Of a DNA stretch of 64,000 nt, positions 57,389 to 64,000 are shown in pieces. A program made the position numbers and the translations under genes. The first letter of the stretch is position 1, and each line of letters starts with the position of its first letter. The stretch lies in NCBI RefSeq assembly GCF_000744655.1, contig NZ_JQMJ01000003.1, forward strand, positions 1,054,001 to 1,118,000, written 5' to 3'. The notes under the pieces are model-generated. The model did no database searches and was not told the DNA's origin. It was given only the letters and a program-made list of their open reading frames with translations. This DNA comes from Streptacidiphilus rugosus AM-16 (GTDB lineage Bacteria > Actinomycetota > Actinomycetes > Streptomycetales > Streptomycetaceae).

Positions 57389-58714
57389 TTGGCGAACGTC
57401 TACGACCGCTGGCACAAGTCCCGCGCCAGCAAGGGCGATCAGCAGTGCCCCGAGCACAAGGGCAAGGTCGCGTCCTCGGAGCACGGCGTCGGCAAACGCT
57501 GGCAGGTCCGCTACCGTGACCCCGCCGGCGAGCAGCGCAAGGAGAACTTCGAGCGCAAGGCCGACGCCGACCGCCGCGCGGCCGAGCTGCAGAGCAGCCT
57601 CGACATCGGCACCTACGTCGACCCCACGGCTGCCAAGGTCACGCTGGAGTCCTTCGCTCGGCAGTGGCTCGCGTCGAACTCCGCAGGGCCGACGACGGGC
57701 ATCCGGTACGAGGGCGTCGTCCGCAACCACATCGAGGGGCGACTGGGCCATCACGAGCTGCGAGCGCTCAACCAGCCCTCGCTCATCCGGGCGTGGATCA
57801 AGGAGCTGCAGGAGGTGCCCCTCGCTGCGTCAACGATCCTGGGCGTGGGCGACGTGCTCTCCGCCATCCTGGACGCCGCCGTCGACGACGGCAGGATGCC
57901 GCGCAACCCGTGCAAGGTGAAGACCGTCAAGTGGCCGACGGCTCCCAAGAAGCCTGTCGTCCCGTGGACTCGCGAGCGCGTCGTCGCGGTGATCGAGGGG
58001 CTGCCCGATCGTTTCCAGGCCGGTGGCAAGGTCGGCATCGGCTGCGGCCTGCGCCAGGGGGAGATCTTCGCCCTGGCCGTCGACAGCATCGACTTCAAGG
58101 GCGGCTGGATCCACGTCAACCAGCAGATACGTTTCGTCGGCAAGACGATGGTCTTTGCGCTCCCCAAGGGGCAGAGGATCCGCTCGGTTCCCATGTCGCG
58201 CGGTCTGGCTCTCGCGCTCAAGGCGCACATGAAGGCGTTCCCGCCGGTGGAGGTCACGCTGCCGTGGGACGAGGCCGACGGCGACCCGAAGACGCTGCGC
58301 CTGCTCTTCGTCGACCCGAGGGGCAACGCCTACAACCGAAGCGTGTTCAACCAGGGGGACTGGAAGCGTGCACTCGTCCACGCCGGGGTGATCCCGCCCC
58401 GGACCACCGGCTCGCAGTACTTCCAGGCGGCCCCCGAGGACGGCATGCATGCCCTCCGTCACACCTACGCCTCGGCCCAGCTCGAAGGCGGGACCAACAT
58501 CAAGGCCCTCGCCGTCTACCTCGGCCACTCGGACCCCGGCTTCACCCTCCGCACCTACACGCACCTCATGCCCAGCAGCGAAGGGCGAAGCCGTGACGCG
58601 GCCGACGCCTTCCTGCTCGGGACCGCGGCAACCACGGGCACGACGGGCGAGACGCAGGGCACAGCCGACCTCGCTTCCGAAGCCGTGTGCCCTCAATGTG
58701 CCCTGGCGGCCTGA
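57389..58714 (+). CDS. Tyrosine recombinase (site-specific integrase)
   Basis: 441 residues. An N-terminal arm-binding region precedes a SAM-like core-binding domain (VTLESFARQWLASNSAG, about 85). The catalytic domain carries the first Arg in GIGCGLRQGEIFALAVD (about 221), HALRHTYASAQLEGGTN (HxxR, about 358), YLGHSDPGF (His) and TYTHL (nucleophile Tyr, about 395). The C-terminus ends EAVCPQCALAA. TTG 57389 is fixed by AAGGAG 7 nt upstream; the frame is open further but has no site. The att site begins 66 bp after the stop, as expected for an integrase adjacent to its attachment site. Confidence 0.92.
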   Translation: MANVYDRWHKSRASKGDQQCPEHKGKVASSEHGVGKRWQVRYRDPAGEQRKENFERKADADRRAAELQSSLDIGTYVDPTAAKVTLESFARQWLASNSAGPTTGIRYEGVVRNHIEGRLGHHELRALNQPSLIRAWIKELQEVPLAASTILGVGDVLSAILDAAVDDGRMPRNPCKVKTVKWPTAPKKPVVPWTRERVVAVIEGLPDRFQAGGKVGIGCGLRQGEIFALAVDSIDFKGGWIHVNQQIRFVGKTMVFALPKGQRIRSVPMSRGLALALKAHMKAFPPVEVTLPWDEADGDPKTLRLLFVDPRGNAYNRSVFNQGDWKRALVHAGVIPPRTTGSQYFQAAPEDGMHALRHTYASAQLEGGTNIKALAVYLGHSDPGFTLRTYTHLMPSSEGRSRDAADAFLLGTAATTGTTGETQGTADLASEAVCPQCALAA

Positions 58715-58780
58715 GCGGCTGCTTCTGATGAAGCCTCAGCAAGCCCTCGCCTGATCTCGACGATCAAGCAAACGCCCAGC

Positions 58781-58856
58781 TCACGGCCACATCAGGCAGT
58801 ACAGCTGGTGCCCCGCGTCGTGCAGCCGGTTCGCGAAGTCCTGCCACTCGTGCAGC
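58781..58856. repeat. Right attachment site (attR) inside target gene
   Basis: 76 bp matching 33967-34042 (74 identical). It forms the last 24 codons and stop of the minus-strand target gene, which therefore stays intact after insertion. Confidence 0.85.
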
Positions 58857-59278
58857 ATCTTGTAGATCACGAACGCGTCCCGCGGACCCCGGCGGTCGGG
58901 GACCGTCGACCAGATGAACGCCGCCGTGCCCAGTTCCGCCTCGTCCGCCTTCAGCAGTGGCTCGACCACCGTCTGGGGGAGCTGGACGACCGCGTAGTCC
59001 GGGTGGAGGACCACCAGCTCCAGCGGGGGTACCTCGTTCAGGGGGATGCCGAGGATGCCGGTGAGGACCATCGCGCTCATGGTCTCCGGCTTTATCTTCG
59101 TCGAGAGCCCGCCGCTGATCGACTCCTCGGAGCCGTCGTGGCCGAACAGCTCGCCGAGGCGGCCGAGCGTGCCGAGCTCACCTGCGTCCAGGCCGAGGCC
59201 GTCGCGGCCGAGGGCGGTGGGAACGCGGGCGGCCGTGGCGCGGTCGGGTGCACCGAAGTACTTGTAGGTCACGCCCAC
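58781..59278 (-). CDS. Conserved hypothetical protein, integration target
   Basis: 165-residue protein, function not known to me: VGVTYKYFGAPDRATAARV, DAGELGTLGRLGELFG, a hydrophobic PPLELVVLHPDYAVVQLPQT and the C-terminal AFVIYKMLHEWQDFANRLHD. GTG 59278 has GGAGG 8-9 nt upstream; GTG 59272 is possible. Its last 25 codons are the att site. Synonymous differences between the two att copies show that the element brings its own version of the gene end. Confidence 0.7.
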   Translation of the reverse strand: MGVTYKYFGAPDRATAARVPTALGRDGLGLDAGELGTLGRLGELFGHDGSEESISGGLSTKIKPETMSAMVLTGILGIPLNEVPPLELVVLHPDYAVVQLPQTVVEPLLKADEAELGTAAFIWSTVPDRRGPRDAFVIYKMLHEWQDFANRLHDAGHQLYCLMWP

Positions 59279-59633
59279 GCGGCCAGCACCTCCACCTCCG
59301 TCACCACGGCGTGACGCATCTGCGAACTCGCGACCCCGACGCGCGGCGCGTCCCGCGCCACAGTCGGAGCCCTCGCGCTGCTCGGACACCCCGGACCATC
59401 CTTACCGTCCGTCGTTGATTTGCCAACAGGCCGCCGCGCACGCGCGCCTTACGTACCCCTCACGACGGCGAAGTCGCCAAGGGCGCGTCAGCGCATGCGG
59501 CACACGGTCGTCACTTCCCCGTCACGCGACGACTCACACCGGATGGCCCGATCATCGTCCCAGATGATCGGCGCGGACATGCCGCGTCAAAGGCTGCGAT
59601 TTCGAAACGACGACGATTTGAGACCATGTTCTC
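59279..59633. other. 355-bp intergenic region before hemL
   Basis: Divergent promoter region; no gene seen. AT-rich TTGATTTGCC (about 59413-59422) and GGCTGCGATTTCGAAACG (about 59589-59606) could be promoter elements for the two genes. Confidence 0.5.
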
Positions 59634-61001
59634 GTGAGCGATCCCGTGAGCATGCAGACCATCGGCCGTCCGTACCCGTACGAGGCGCCCGTTTCCGAGG
59701 CGTTGTTCGAACGCGCGTCCGTCGTCACCCCGGGTGGAGTGAACTCGCCCGTGCGCGCCTTCCGCGCCGTCGGCGGTACGCCCCGCTTCATGGTGTCCGG
59801 CAACGGCCCCTACCTCACCGACGCGGACGATCGCGAGTACGTCGACCTGGTCTGCAGCTGGGGCCCGATGATCCTGGGCCACGCGCACCCCGAGGTCGTC
59901 GCCGCCGTCCAGGACGCCGTCTCGCGCGGCACCTCCTTCGGCACGCCCGGACAGGGCGAGGTCGAGCTGGCCGAGGAGATCGTCGACCGGATCGCGCCGG
60001 TCGAGCAGGTCCGCCTGGTCTCCTCCGGCACCGAGGCGACCATGTCCGCGATCCGTCTGGCCAGGGGTTTCACCGGCCGGTCCAAGGTCGTGAAGTTCGC
60101 CGGGTGTTACCACGGTCACGTCGACGCGCTGCTGGCCGCCGCCGGCTCCGGCCTGGCCACCTTCGCGCTGCCCGACACCCCCGGCGTCACCGGCGCGCAG
60201 GCCGGCGACACCATCGTGCTGCCCTACAACGACCTGCACGCCGTCCGCGCCGCCTTCGCCGCGCACCCCGGCGAGATCGCCTGCGTGATCACCGAGGCGT
60301 CCCCGGGCAACATGGGCGTGGTCCCGCCGCTGCCCGGCTTCAACAAGGGCCTCGCCGAGCTCTGCCGCGCCGAGGGCGCGCTCTTCGTCTCCGACGAGGT
60401 GATGACCGGCTTCCGCGTCTCGAAGGCCGGCTGGTACGGCTTCGAATCCGTGAACGAAGGGTGGTCCGCCGAGGTCAAGCCGGACCTGATGACCTTCGGC
60501 AAGGTCATGGGCGGCGGCTTCCCCGCCGCGGCCTTCGGCGGTCGCGCCGACGTGATGGCGCACCTGGCCCCGGCCGGACCGGTCTACCAGGCGGGCACGC
60601 TCTCCGGTAACCCGATCGCCACCGCCGCCGGCCTCGCCCAGCTGCGCGCCTGCACCGACGCCGTGTACGCGACGGTCGACCAGGTCGCCGCCGAGGTGGC
60701 CTCGATGGTCAGCGACGCGCTCAAGCACGAGGGCGTGGCCCACCGCCTGCAGACCGCGGGCAACATGTTCTCGGTCTTCTTCACCGACCGTCCCGTCACC
60801 AACTATGACGAGGCGCGCGGGCAGGAGTCGTTCCGCTTCACGGCCTTCTTCCATGCCATGCTCGCCCAGGGTGTCTACCTGCCGCCGTCCGCCTTCGAGT
60901 CCTGGTTCGTGTCGTCCGCGCACGACGAGCGCGCGCTGGAGCGCATCGCCGCCGCGCTGCCGAGCGCGGCCCGGGCCGCGGCCGAGGCGACCGCGGTGTG
61001 A
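59634..61001 (+). CDS. hemL: Glutamate-1-semialdehyde 2,1-aminomutase
   Basis: 455-residue PLP enzyme converting glutamate-1-semialdehyde to 5-aminolevulinate in the C5 haem pathway. [15 protein letters not shown] at the start, [20 protein letters not shown] and [21 protein letters not shown] (PLP-binding Asp) and [17 protein letters not shown] (Schiff-base Lys, about 282) are all intact. GTG 59634 or ATG 59646 could be the start. It belongs to a haem/cytochrome c neighbourhood with the ResA/CcdA/ResB genes. Confidence 0.95.
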   Translation: MSDPVSMQTIGRPYPYEAPVSEALFERASVVTPGGVNSPVRAFRAVGGTPRFMVSGNGPYLTDADDREYVDLVCSWGPMILGHAHPEVVAAVQDAVSRGTSFGTPGQGEVELAEEIVDRIAPVEQVRLVSSGTEATMSAIRLARGFTGRSKVVKFAGCYHGHVDALLAAAGSGLATFALPDTPGVTGAQAGDTIVLPYNDLHAVRAAFAAHPGEIACVITEASPGNMGVVPPLPGFNKGLAELCRAEGALFVSDEVMTGFRVSKAGWYGFESVNEGWSAEVKPDLMTFGKVMGGGFPAAAFGGRADVMAHLAPAGPVYQAGTLSGNPIATAAGLAQLRACTDAVYATVDQVAAEVASMVSDALKHEGVAHRLQTAGNMFSVFFTDRPVTNYDEARGQESFRFTAFFHAMLAQGVYLPPSAFESWFVSSAHDERALERIAAALPSAARAAAEATAV

Positions 61002-61008
61002 GCATCCG

Positions 61009-61090
61009 CACGCCCGCGCCCACGCACCGGAACACGCACGGGCGCGCGCACCAGAACAAGCGCCAGAACCGGCGCCAGAACACGCACGGG
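61009..61090. repeat. Imperfect CGCCAGAAC-type repeats
   Basis: Short tandem units such as CACGCACCGGAAC, CGCACCAGAAC, CGCCAGAACCGG and CGCCAGAACACG fill the gap between hemL and the phosphatase gene. No coding role is supported. Confidence 0.6.
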
Positions 61091-61122
61091 AACCAGAGAG
61101 CCGAGAAGGGGCAGGATCAGCG

Positions 61123-61797
61123 GTGAGCGAGAAGGACATCACGGTCGTCCACCTGATGCGTCACGGCGAGGTGCACAACCCGGAGGGCGTCCTGTACGGA
61201 CGGCTGCCGGACTACCACCTCTCCGAGCTGGGCCGGAAGATGGCCGACCGGGTCGCCGACCACCTCAGCGGACGTGACATCACCCACGTGGTGGCGTCCC
61301 CGCTGGACCGCGCCCAGGAGACCGCCGCGCCGATCGCCGCCGCGCACGGGCTCTCCGTCGCCGCCGACGAGCGGCTGATCGAGGCGGACAACGTCTTCCA
61401 GGGCAAGACCTTCGGCGTCGGGGACGGCTCGCTGCGCAACCCCGGCTACTGGAAGCACCTGGTCAACCCGTTCCGCCCGTCCTGGGGCGAGCCGTACATC
61501 GAGCAGGTCGTGCGGATGATGGGCGCGCTCGGCGCGGCCCGTGACGCCGCGCGCGGCCACGAGGCGGTCTGCGTCAGCCACCAGCTGCCGATCTGGGTCA
61601 CCCGCTGCTTCGCCGAGCACCGCAGGCTCTGGCACGACCCGCGCCGCCGCCAGTGCTCGCTGGCGAGCCTGACGACCTTCACCTACGAGGGCGACAAGAT
61701 CGTCTCGATCGGCTACAGCGAGCCGGCCCGCGATCTGCTGCCCGCGCACCTGACGGGCAAGAAGGGCCCGATGACCAACAAGTCCTTCGGGGCCTGA
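61123..61797 (+). CDS. Histidine phosphatase family protein
   Basis: 224 residues of the phosphoglycerate-mutase-like superfamily: VVHLMRHGEVHNPEG carries the RHG catalytic motif (His about 13), VASPLDRAQETAAPI the second Arg, LIEADNVFQGKTFG the acid, and VCVSHQLPIWVTR the second His. The substrate is undefined. GTG 61123 has a weak GGGGCAGG upstream. A terminator follows at 61857. Confidence 0.88.
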   Translation: MSEKDITVVHLMRHGEVHNPEGVLYGRLPDYHLSELGRKMADRVADHLSGRDITHVVASPLDRAQETAAPIAAAHGLSVAADERLIEADNVFQGKTFGVGDGSLRNPGYWKHLVNPFRPSWGEPYIEQVVRMMGALGAARDAARGHEAVCVSHQLPIWVTRCFAEHRRLWHDPRRRQCSLASLTTFTYEGDKIVSIGYSEPARDLLPAHLTGKKGPMTNKSFGA

Positions 61798-61856
61798 GCC
61801 GGCCGCGCGCCCGCCGCAGCCTGCATAAAGATCGATTAAATATCCACTACACGAAG

Positions 61857-61891
61857 CGTCGTGGCAGGTCAAGCTACTGCCGCGACGTTTT
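61857..61891. terminator. Intrinsic terminator after histidine phosphatase
   Basis: CGTCGTGGCAG / CTGCCGCGACG (one G-U type mismatch) with a 9-nt loop, then TTTT; flanking ACGAA and TTCGT extend the stem. The best classical terminator in the window. Confidence 0.8.
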
Positions 61892-61938
61892 CGTGGGGGC
61901 GGTGAAATCGTGCTGTATACCCATGCGAAACTCTTCAC

Positions 61939-62532
61939 ATGAGTCGCCGCCCCACGCTCGCCGTCATCGCCGCACTGACCGGCGTCCTCGCGCTCTCCGC
62001 CTGCACGGGCGCCAATTCCGCCGAGACCGGCGGCGGCAGCGACAGCGGCTTCGTCGCGGGCACGGGCGAGTCCGTCTCGGTGCCCGCCGCCCACCGCGGC
62101 GGGGCGATCGACCTCAGCGGCAAGGACCTGGACGGCCAGGCGATCAACCTTGCCGCCTACCGGGGCAAGGTCGTCGTGCTCAACGTCTGGGGCTCCTGGT
62201 GCGGTCCCTGCCGCGCCGAGGCGGGCGACCTCGAGAGCGTCTACAAGGCGGACCAGGCCAAGGGCGTCGCGTTCGTCGGGATCAACACCCGCGACACGCA
62301 GATCGACCAGGCCCAGCAGTTCGTCAAGACGCACGGGGTGACCTTCCCGAGCTTCTACGACGAGGACGGCTCGCTGCTGCTGCAGTTCCCGAAGGGCAGC
62401 CTCAACCCGCAGGCCATCCCGTCCACGCTGATCCTGGACCGCCAGGGCCGGATCGCCGTGCGCGCCCTGCAGCCGCTGACCAGCGACCAGCTGAACAAGA
62501 TCCTCGATCCGGTGATCGCGGAGAAGTCGTGA
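61939..62532 (+). CDS. resA: ResA/TlpA-like thiol-disulfide lipoprotein
   Basis: 197-residue membrane-anchored thioredoxin-fold protein that keeps apocytochrome c cysteines reduced. Lipobox ALSACTG (Cys about 22), thioredoxin core VVVLNVWGSWCGPCRAEAGD with the CxxC motif (about 91-94), and AIPSTLILDRQGRI with the cis-Pro. ATG 61939. Stop overlaps the next gene (GTGA). Confidence 0.9.
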   Translation: MSRRPTLAVIAALTGVLALSACTGANSAETGGGSDSGFVAGTGESVSVPAAHRGGAIDLSGKDLDGQAINLAAYRGKVVVLNVWGSWCGPCRAEAGDLESVYKADQAKGVAFVGINTRDTQIDQAQQFVKTHGVTFPSFYDEDGSLLLQFPKGSLNPQAIPSTLILDRQGRIAVRALQPLTSDQLNKILDPVIAEKS

Positions 62533-63275
62533 ACGGGACGGTCCTGCACGGGGCGCTGCTGCTCGCGTTCCCGGTCGCGCTCCTGGGTGGGCTCGTCTCC
62601 TTCTTCTCCCCCTGCGTGCTGCCGCTGGTGCCCGGTTACCTCTCCTACGTGACCGGCTTCTCCGCCGCCGACCTCGCCGACGCGGAGGGCCGCCGTCGCG
62701 GCCGGATCGTGCTCGGCGCCCTGCTCTTCGTGCTCGGCTTCTCCGCCGTCTTCGTCTCGATGGGCGCCTTCTTCGGATACTTCGGGCAGACGATCAAGCA
62801 GCACCAGACGGTGATCTCCGAGGTCTCCGGGGTGCTGATCATCCTGATGGGCCTCGCCTTCATGGGCCTGCTGCCCGGCTTCACGCAGCGCGAACTGCGC
62901 AGTCACCGCAAGCCGGTGATGGGCCTGATCGGCGCGCCGCTGCTCGGGGTCGTCTTCGGCCTCGGCTGGGTGCCGTGCATCAGTCCGACGCTGAGCGCCG
63001 TGCAGTTCCTCGCCTTCACCGACGCCAGCGCGGGCCGCGGCGCGCTGCTGACCGTCGCCTACTGCCTCGGGCTCGGGCTGCCGTTCGTCATCGCGGCGGT
63101 GGCCTTCCGGCGCACGCTCTCCGCCTTCGGCTGGGTCAAGCGGCACTACCCGCTGGTCATGCGGATCGGCGGCGGGATGCTGGTCGTCGTCGGCGTCCTG
63201 CTGCTGACCGGGCTCTGGGCGCAGTTCGTCAACCAGCTGCAGTACTGGACCGAGAACTACCAGGTGGGTGTCTGA
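62529..63275 (+). CDS. ccdA: CcdA cytochrome c biogenesis membrane protein
   Basis: 248 residues, six helices. SFFSPCVLPLVPGYLSYVTG (about 24-43) and GLGWVPCISPTLSAV (about 148) contain the two membrane cysteines that pass electrons from cytosolic thioredoxin to ResA. GTG 62529 overlaps the ResA stop. Second gene of the System II cytochrome c maturation operon. Confidence 0.92.
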   Translation: MNGTVLHGALLLAFPVALLGGLVSFFSPCVLPLVPGYLSYVTGFSAADLADAEGRRRGRIVLGALLFVLGFSAVFVSMGAFFGYFGQTIKQHQTVISEVSGVLIILMGLAFMGLLPGFTQRELRSHRKPVMGLIGAPLLGVVFGLGWVPCISPTLSAVQFLAFTDASAGRGALLTVAYCLGLGLPFVIAAVAFRRTLSAFGWVKRHYPLVMRIGGGMLVVVGVLLLTGLWAQFVNQLQYWTENYQVGV

Positions 63276-64000
63276 TGACGACCGACGCGCGCAGCGAACT
63301 GGACGCCGCCGAGCGCCTCAGTTCCGCTCCCACGGAGGACGGCGACACGGGCGGCGAGGTCGGCATCGGCCTGCTCGGCTGGCTGCGCTGGATGTGGCGG
63401 CAGCTCACCTCCATGCGCACCGCGCTGATCCTGCTCTTCCTGCTGTCGCTCGCGGCCATCCCCGGCTCGCTGGTGCCGCAGACCTCGGCCTCGCCGACCA
63501 AGGTCGCCGAGTTCGTCGCCGACCACCACACCCTCGCGCCGGTCTACCAGAAGCTCGGGCTGTTCCACGTCTACAGCTCGTTCTGGTTCTCCGCGATCTA
63601 CCTGCTGCTCTTCGTCTCGCTCGCGGGCTGCATCGTGCCGCGCACCTGGCAGTTCGTCGGCGTGCTGCGCGCACAGCCGCCCGCCGCGCCCAAGCACCTG
63701 GTCCGACTGCCCGTCTACGCGAGCTGGCGTTCCCGCGGCGCGGGCAGCGGCGCGGCCGCGGGCGCGGCTGCGGCCGGTGGCACGGACGCGCAGCGGACAC
63801 TGGACGCCGCCGAGGCGCTGCTGCGCAGGCGCCGCTTCCGGGTCGCCCGCGACGGGGACGCGATCACCTCCGAGAAGGGCTACCTGCGCGAGGTCGGCAA
63901 CCTGCTCTTCCACATCTCCCTCTTCGGCATGCTGATCGCCTTCGCCGTCGGCAAGCTCTTCGGCGGCATGGGCACCGTGCTGCTGATCGAGGGCAAGGGC
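63275..64000 (+). CDS. resB: ResB cytochrome c biogenesis protein, 3' end outside window
   Basis: First 242 residues of ResB, the haem-handling partner of ResC/CcsA. An N-terminal helix (TALILLFLLSLAAIPGSLVPQ, about 50-70), then a long periplasmic stretch (LGLFHVYSSFWFSAIYLLLF) and a third helix NLLFHISLFGMLIAFAVGK at the edge. ATG 63275 overlaps the CcdA stop by one base. Confidence 0.9.
   Translation, partial: MTTDARSELDAAERLSSAPTEDGDTGGEVGIGLLGWLRWMWRQLTSMRTALILLFLLSLAAIPGSLVPQTSASPTKVAEFVADHHTLAPVYQKLGLFHVYSSFWFSAIYLLLFVSLAGCIVPRTWQFVGVLRAQPPAAPKHLVRLPVYASWRSRGAGSGAAAGAAAAGGTDAQRTLDAAEALLRRRRFRVARDGDAITSEKGYLREVGNLLFHISLFGMLIAFAVGKLFGGMGTVLLIEGKG

Larger units (their letters stand above)
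41450..58799. mobile_element. Element B (integrase-bearing mobilisable element)
   Basis: From the internal att copy to the right att copy. Recombination/replication/transfer module 50-58.7 kb (relaxase, MobC-like, DUF3631 ATPase, DnaB-N, two excisionases, integrase) and cargo 41.7-49.8 kb. Same orientation as element A. Confidence 0.7.
33948..58856. mobile_element. Composite integrated island: two related elements in tandem
   Basis: The region between direct copies of the attachment sequence at 33967 and 58781, with a third copy at 41431. The right half encodes integrase, two excisionases, a DnaB-N protein, a DUF3631 ATPase, relaxase and MobC-like protein; the left half encodes cargo and ends in an integrase remnant. 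No TraB/FtsK-type translocase was found, so it is better called an integrative mobilisable element than a self-transmissible AICE. The target is the 3' end of a protein gene, not a tRNA. Confidence 0.8.

Noticed and set aside
60805-61122. Extension of the histidine phosphatase frame upstream
   Set aside because: Reads out of frame through hemL and the CGCCAGAAC repeats; no domain.

Overview
The window is very GC-rich, packed with leaderless promoters (TAG/TAC-type -10 boxes 6-8 nt before start codons) and many GTG/TTG starts. It carries a hemL - phosphatase - resA - ccdA - resB block at its right end. Together these point to a Streptomycetaceae chromosome (Streptomyces, Kitasatospora or Streptacidiphilus). 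No tRNA, rRNA or CRISPR was seen.

Layout. (1) 1-10.6 kb is ordinary chromosomal content: a GH18 chitinase (cut by the left edge) behind a DasR-like palindrome, an epimerase, MerR, a lipase-maturation-factor membrane protein, LysE, an MFS transporter fused in frame to a cupin, an IMPase-like protein, an Lrp/AsnC regulator and a secreted lytic transglycosylase. (2) 10.8-25.6 kb is a compact biosynthetic locus. It has an acyl-CoA dehydrogenase, a stand-alone adenylation-carrier protein, a KAS III, an ATP-grasp ligase, a PLP decarboxylase and an ACP; the last three recall butirosin BtrJ/BtrK/BtrI. It continues with a cysteine-less KAS-like protein, a MATE exporter, a PPTase, a stand-alone condensation domain, a NodB-type deacetylase, a LuxR-type regulator and, divergently, a NodA-like N-acyltransferase. 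Most genes overlap by 4-8 bp. I infer an aminoacyl-ACP (possibly GABA-ACP) assembly line with N-acylation; I know of no matching pathway. Three promoters in this locus share a palindrome that also resembles the chitinase operator. (3) 25.6-33.9 kb holds small chromosomal operons and hypotheticals, including a MarR/hydrolase pair with twin operators.

(4) 33.95-58.86 kb is an integrated island in the 3' end of a conserved hypothetical gene (58781-59278, minus strand). The attachment sequence occurs at 33967, 41431 and 58781 in direct orientation, each copy encoding the C-terminus of the target gene. An integrase C-terminal remnant lies just before the middle copy and a complete integrase just before the right copy. 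I read this as two related elements in tandem. Element A (about 34.0-41.4 kb) carries four DUF5994-type paralogues (two with a conserved structured 5' leader), a SpoIIE-type phosphatase, a pyrophosphatase and an SPFH protein. Element B (about 41.45-58.8 kb) carries a regulator/methyltransferase/GNAT operon, a cassette of a 47-residue peptide, a JmjC oxygenase, a frameshifted aldo/keto reductase, a kinase-fold protein and a nucleotidyltransferase, then relaxase, MobC-like protein, DUF3631 ATPase, DnaB-N protein, two excisionases and the integrase.

(5) 58.8-64 kb is core chromosome: the target gene, hemL, a histidine phosphatase, and the ResA/CcdA/ResB cytochrome c maturation genes, resB being cut by the right edge.
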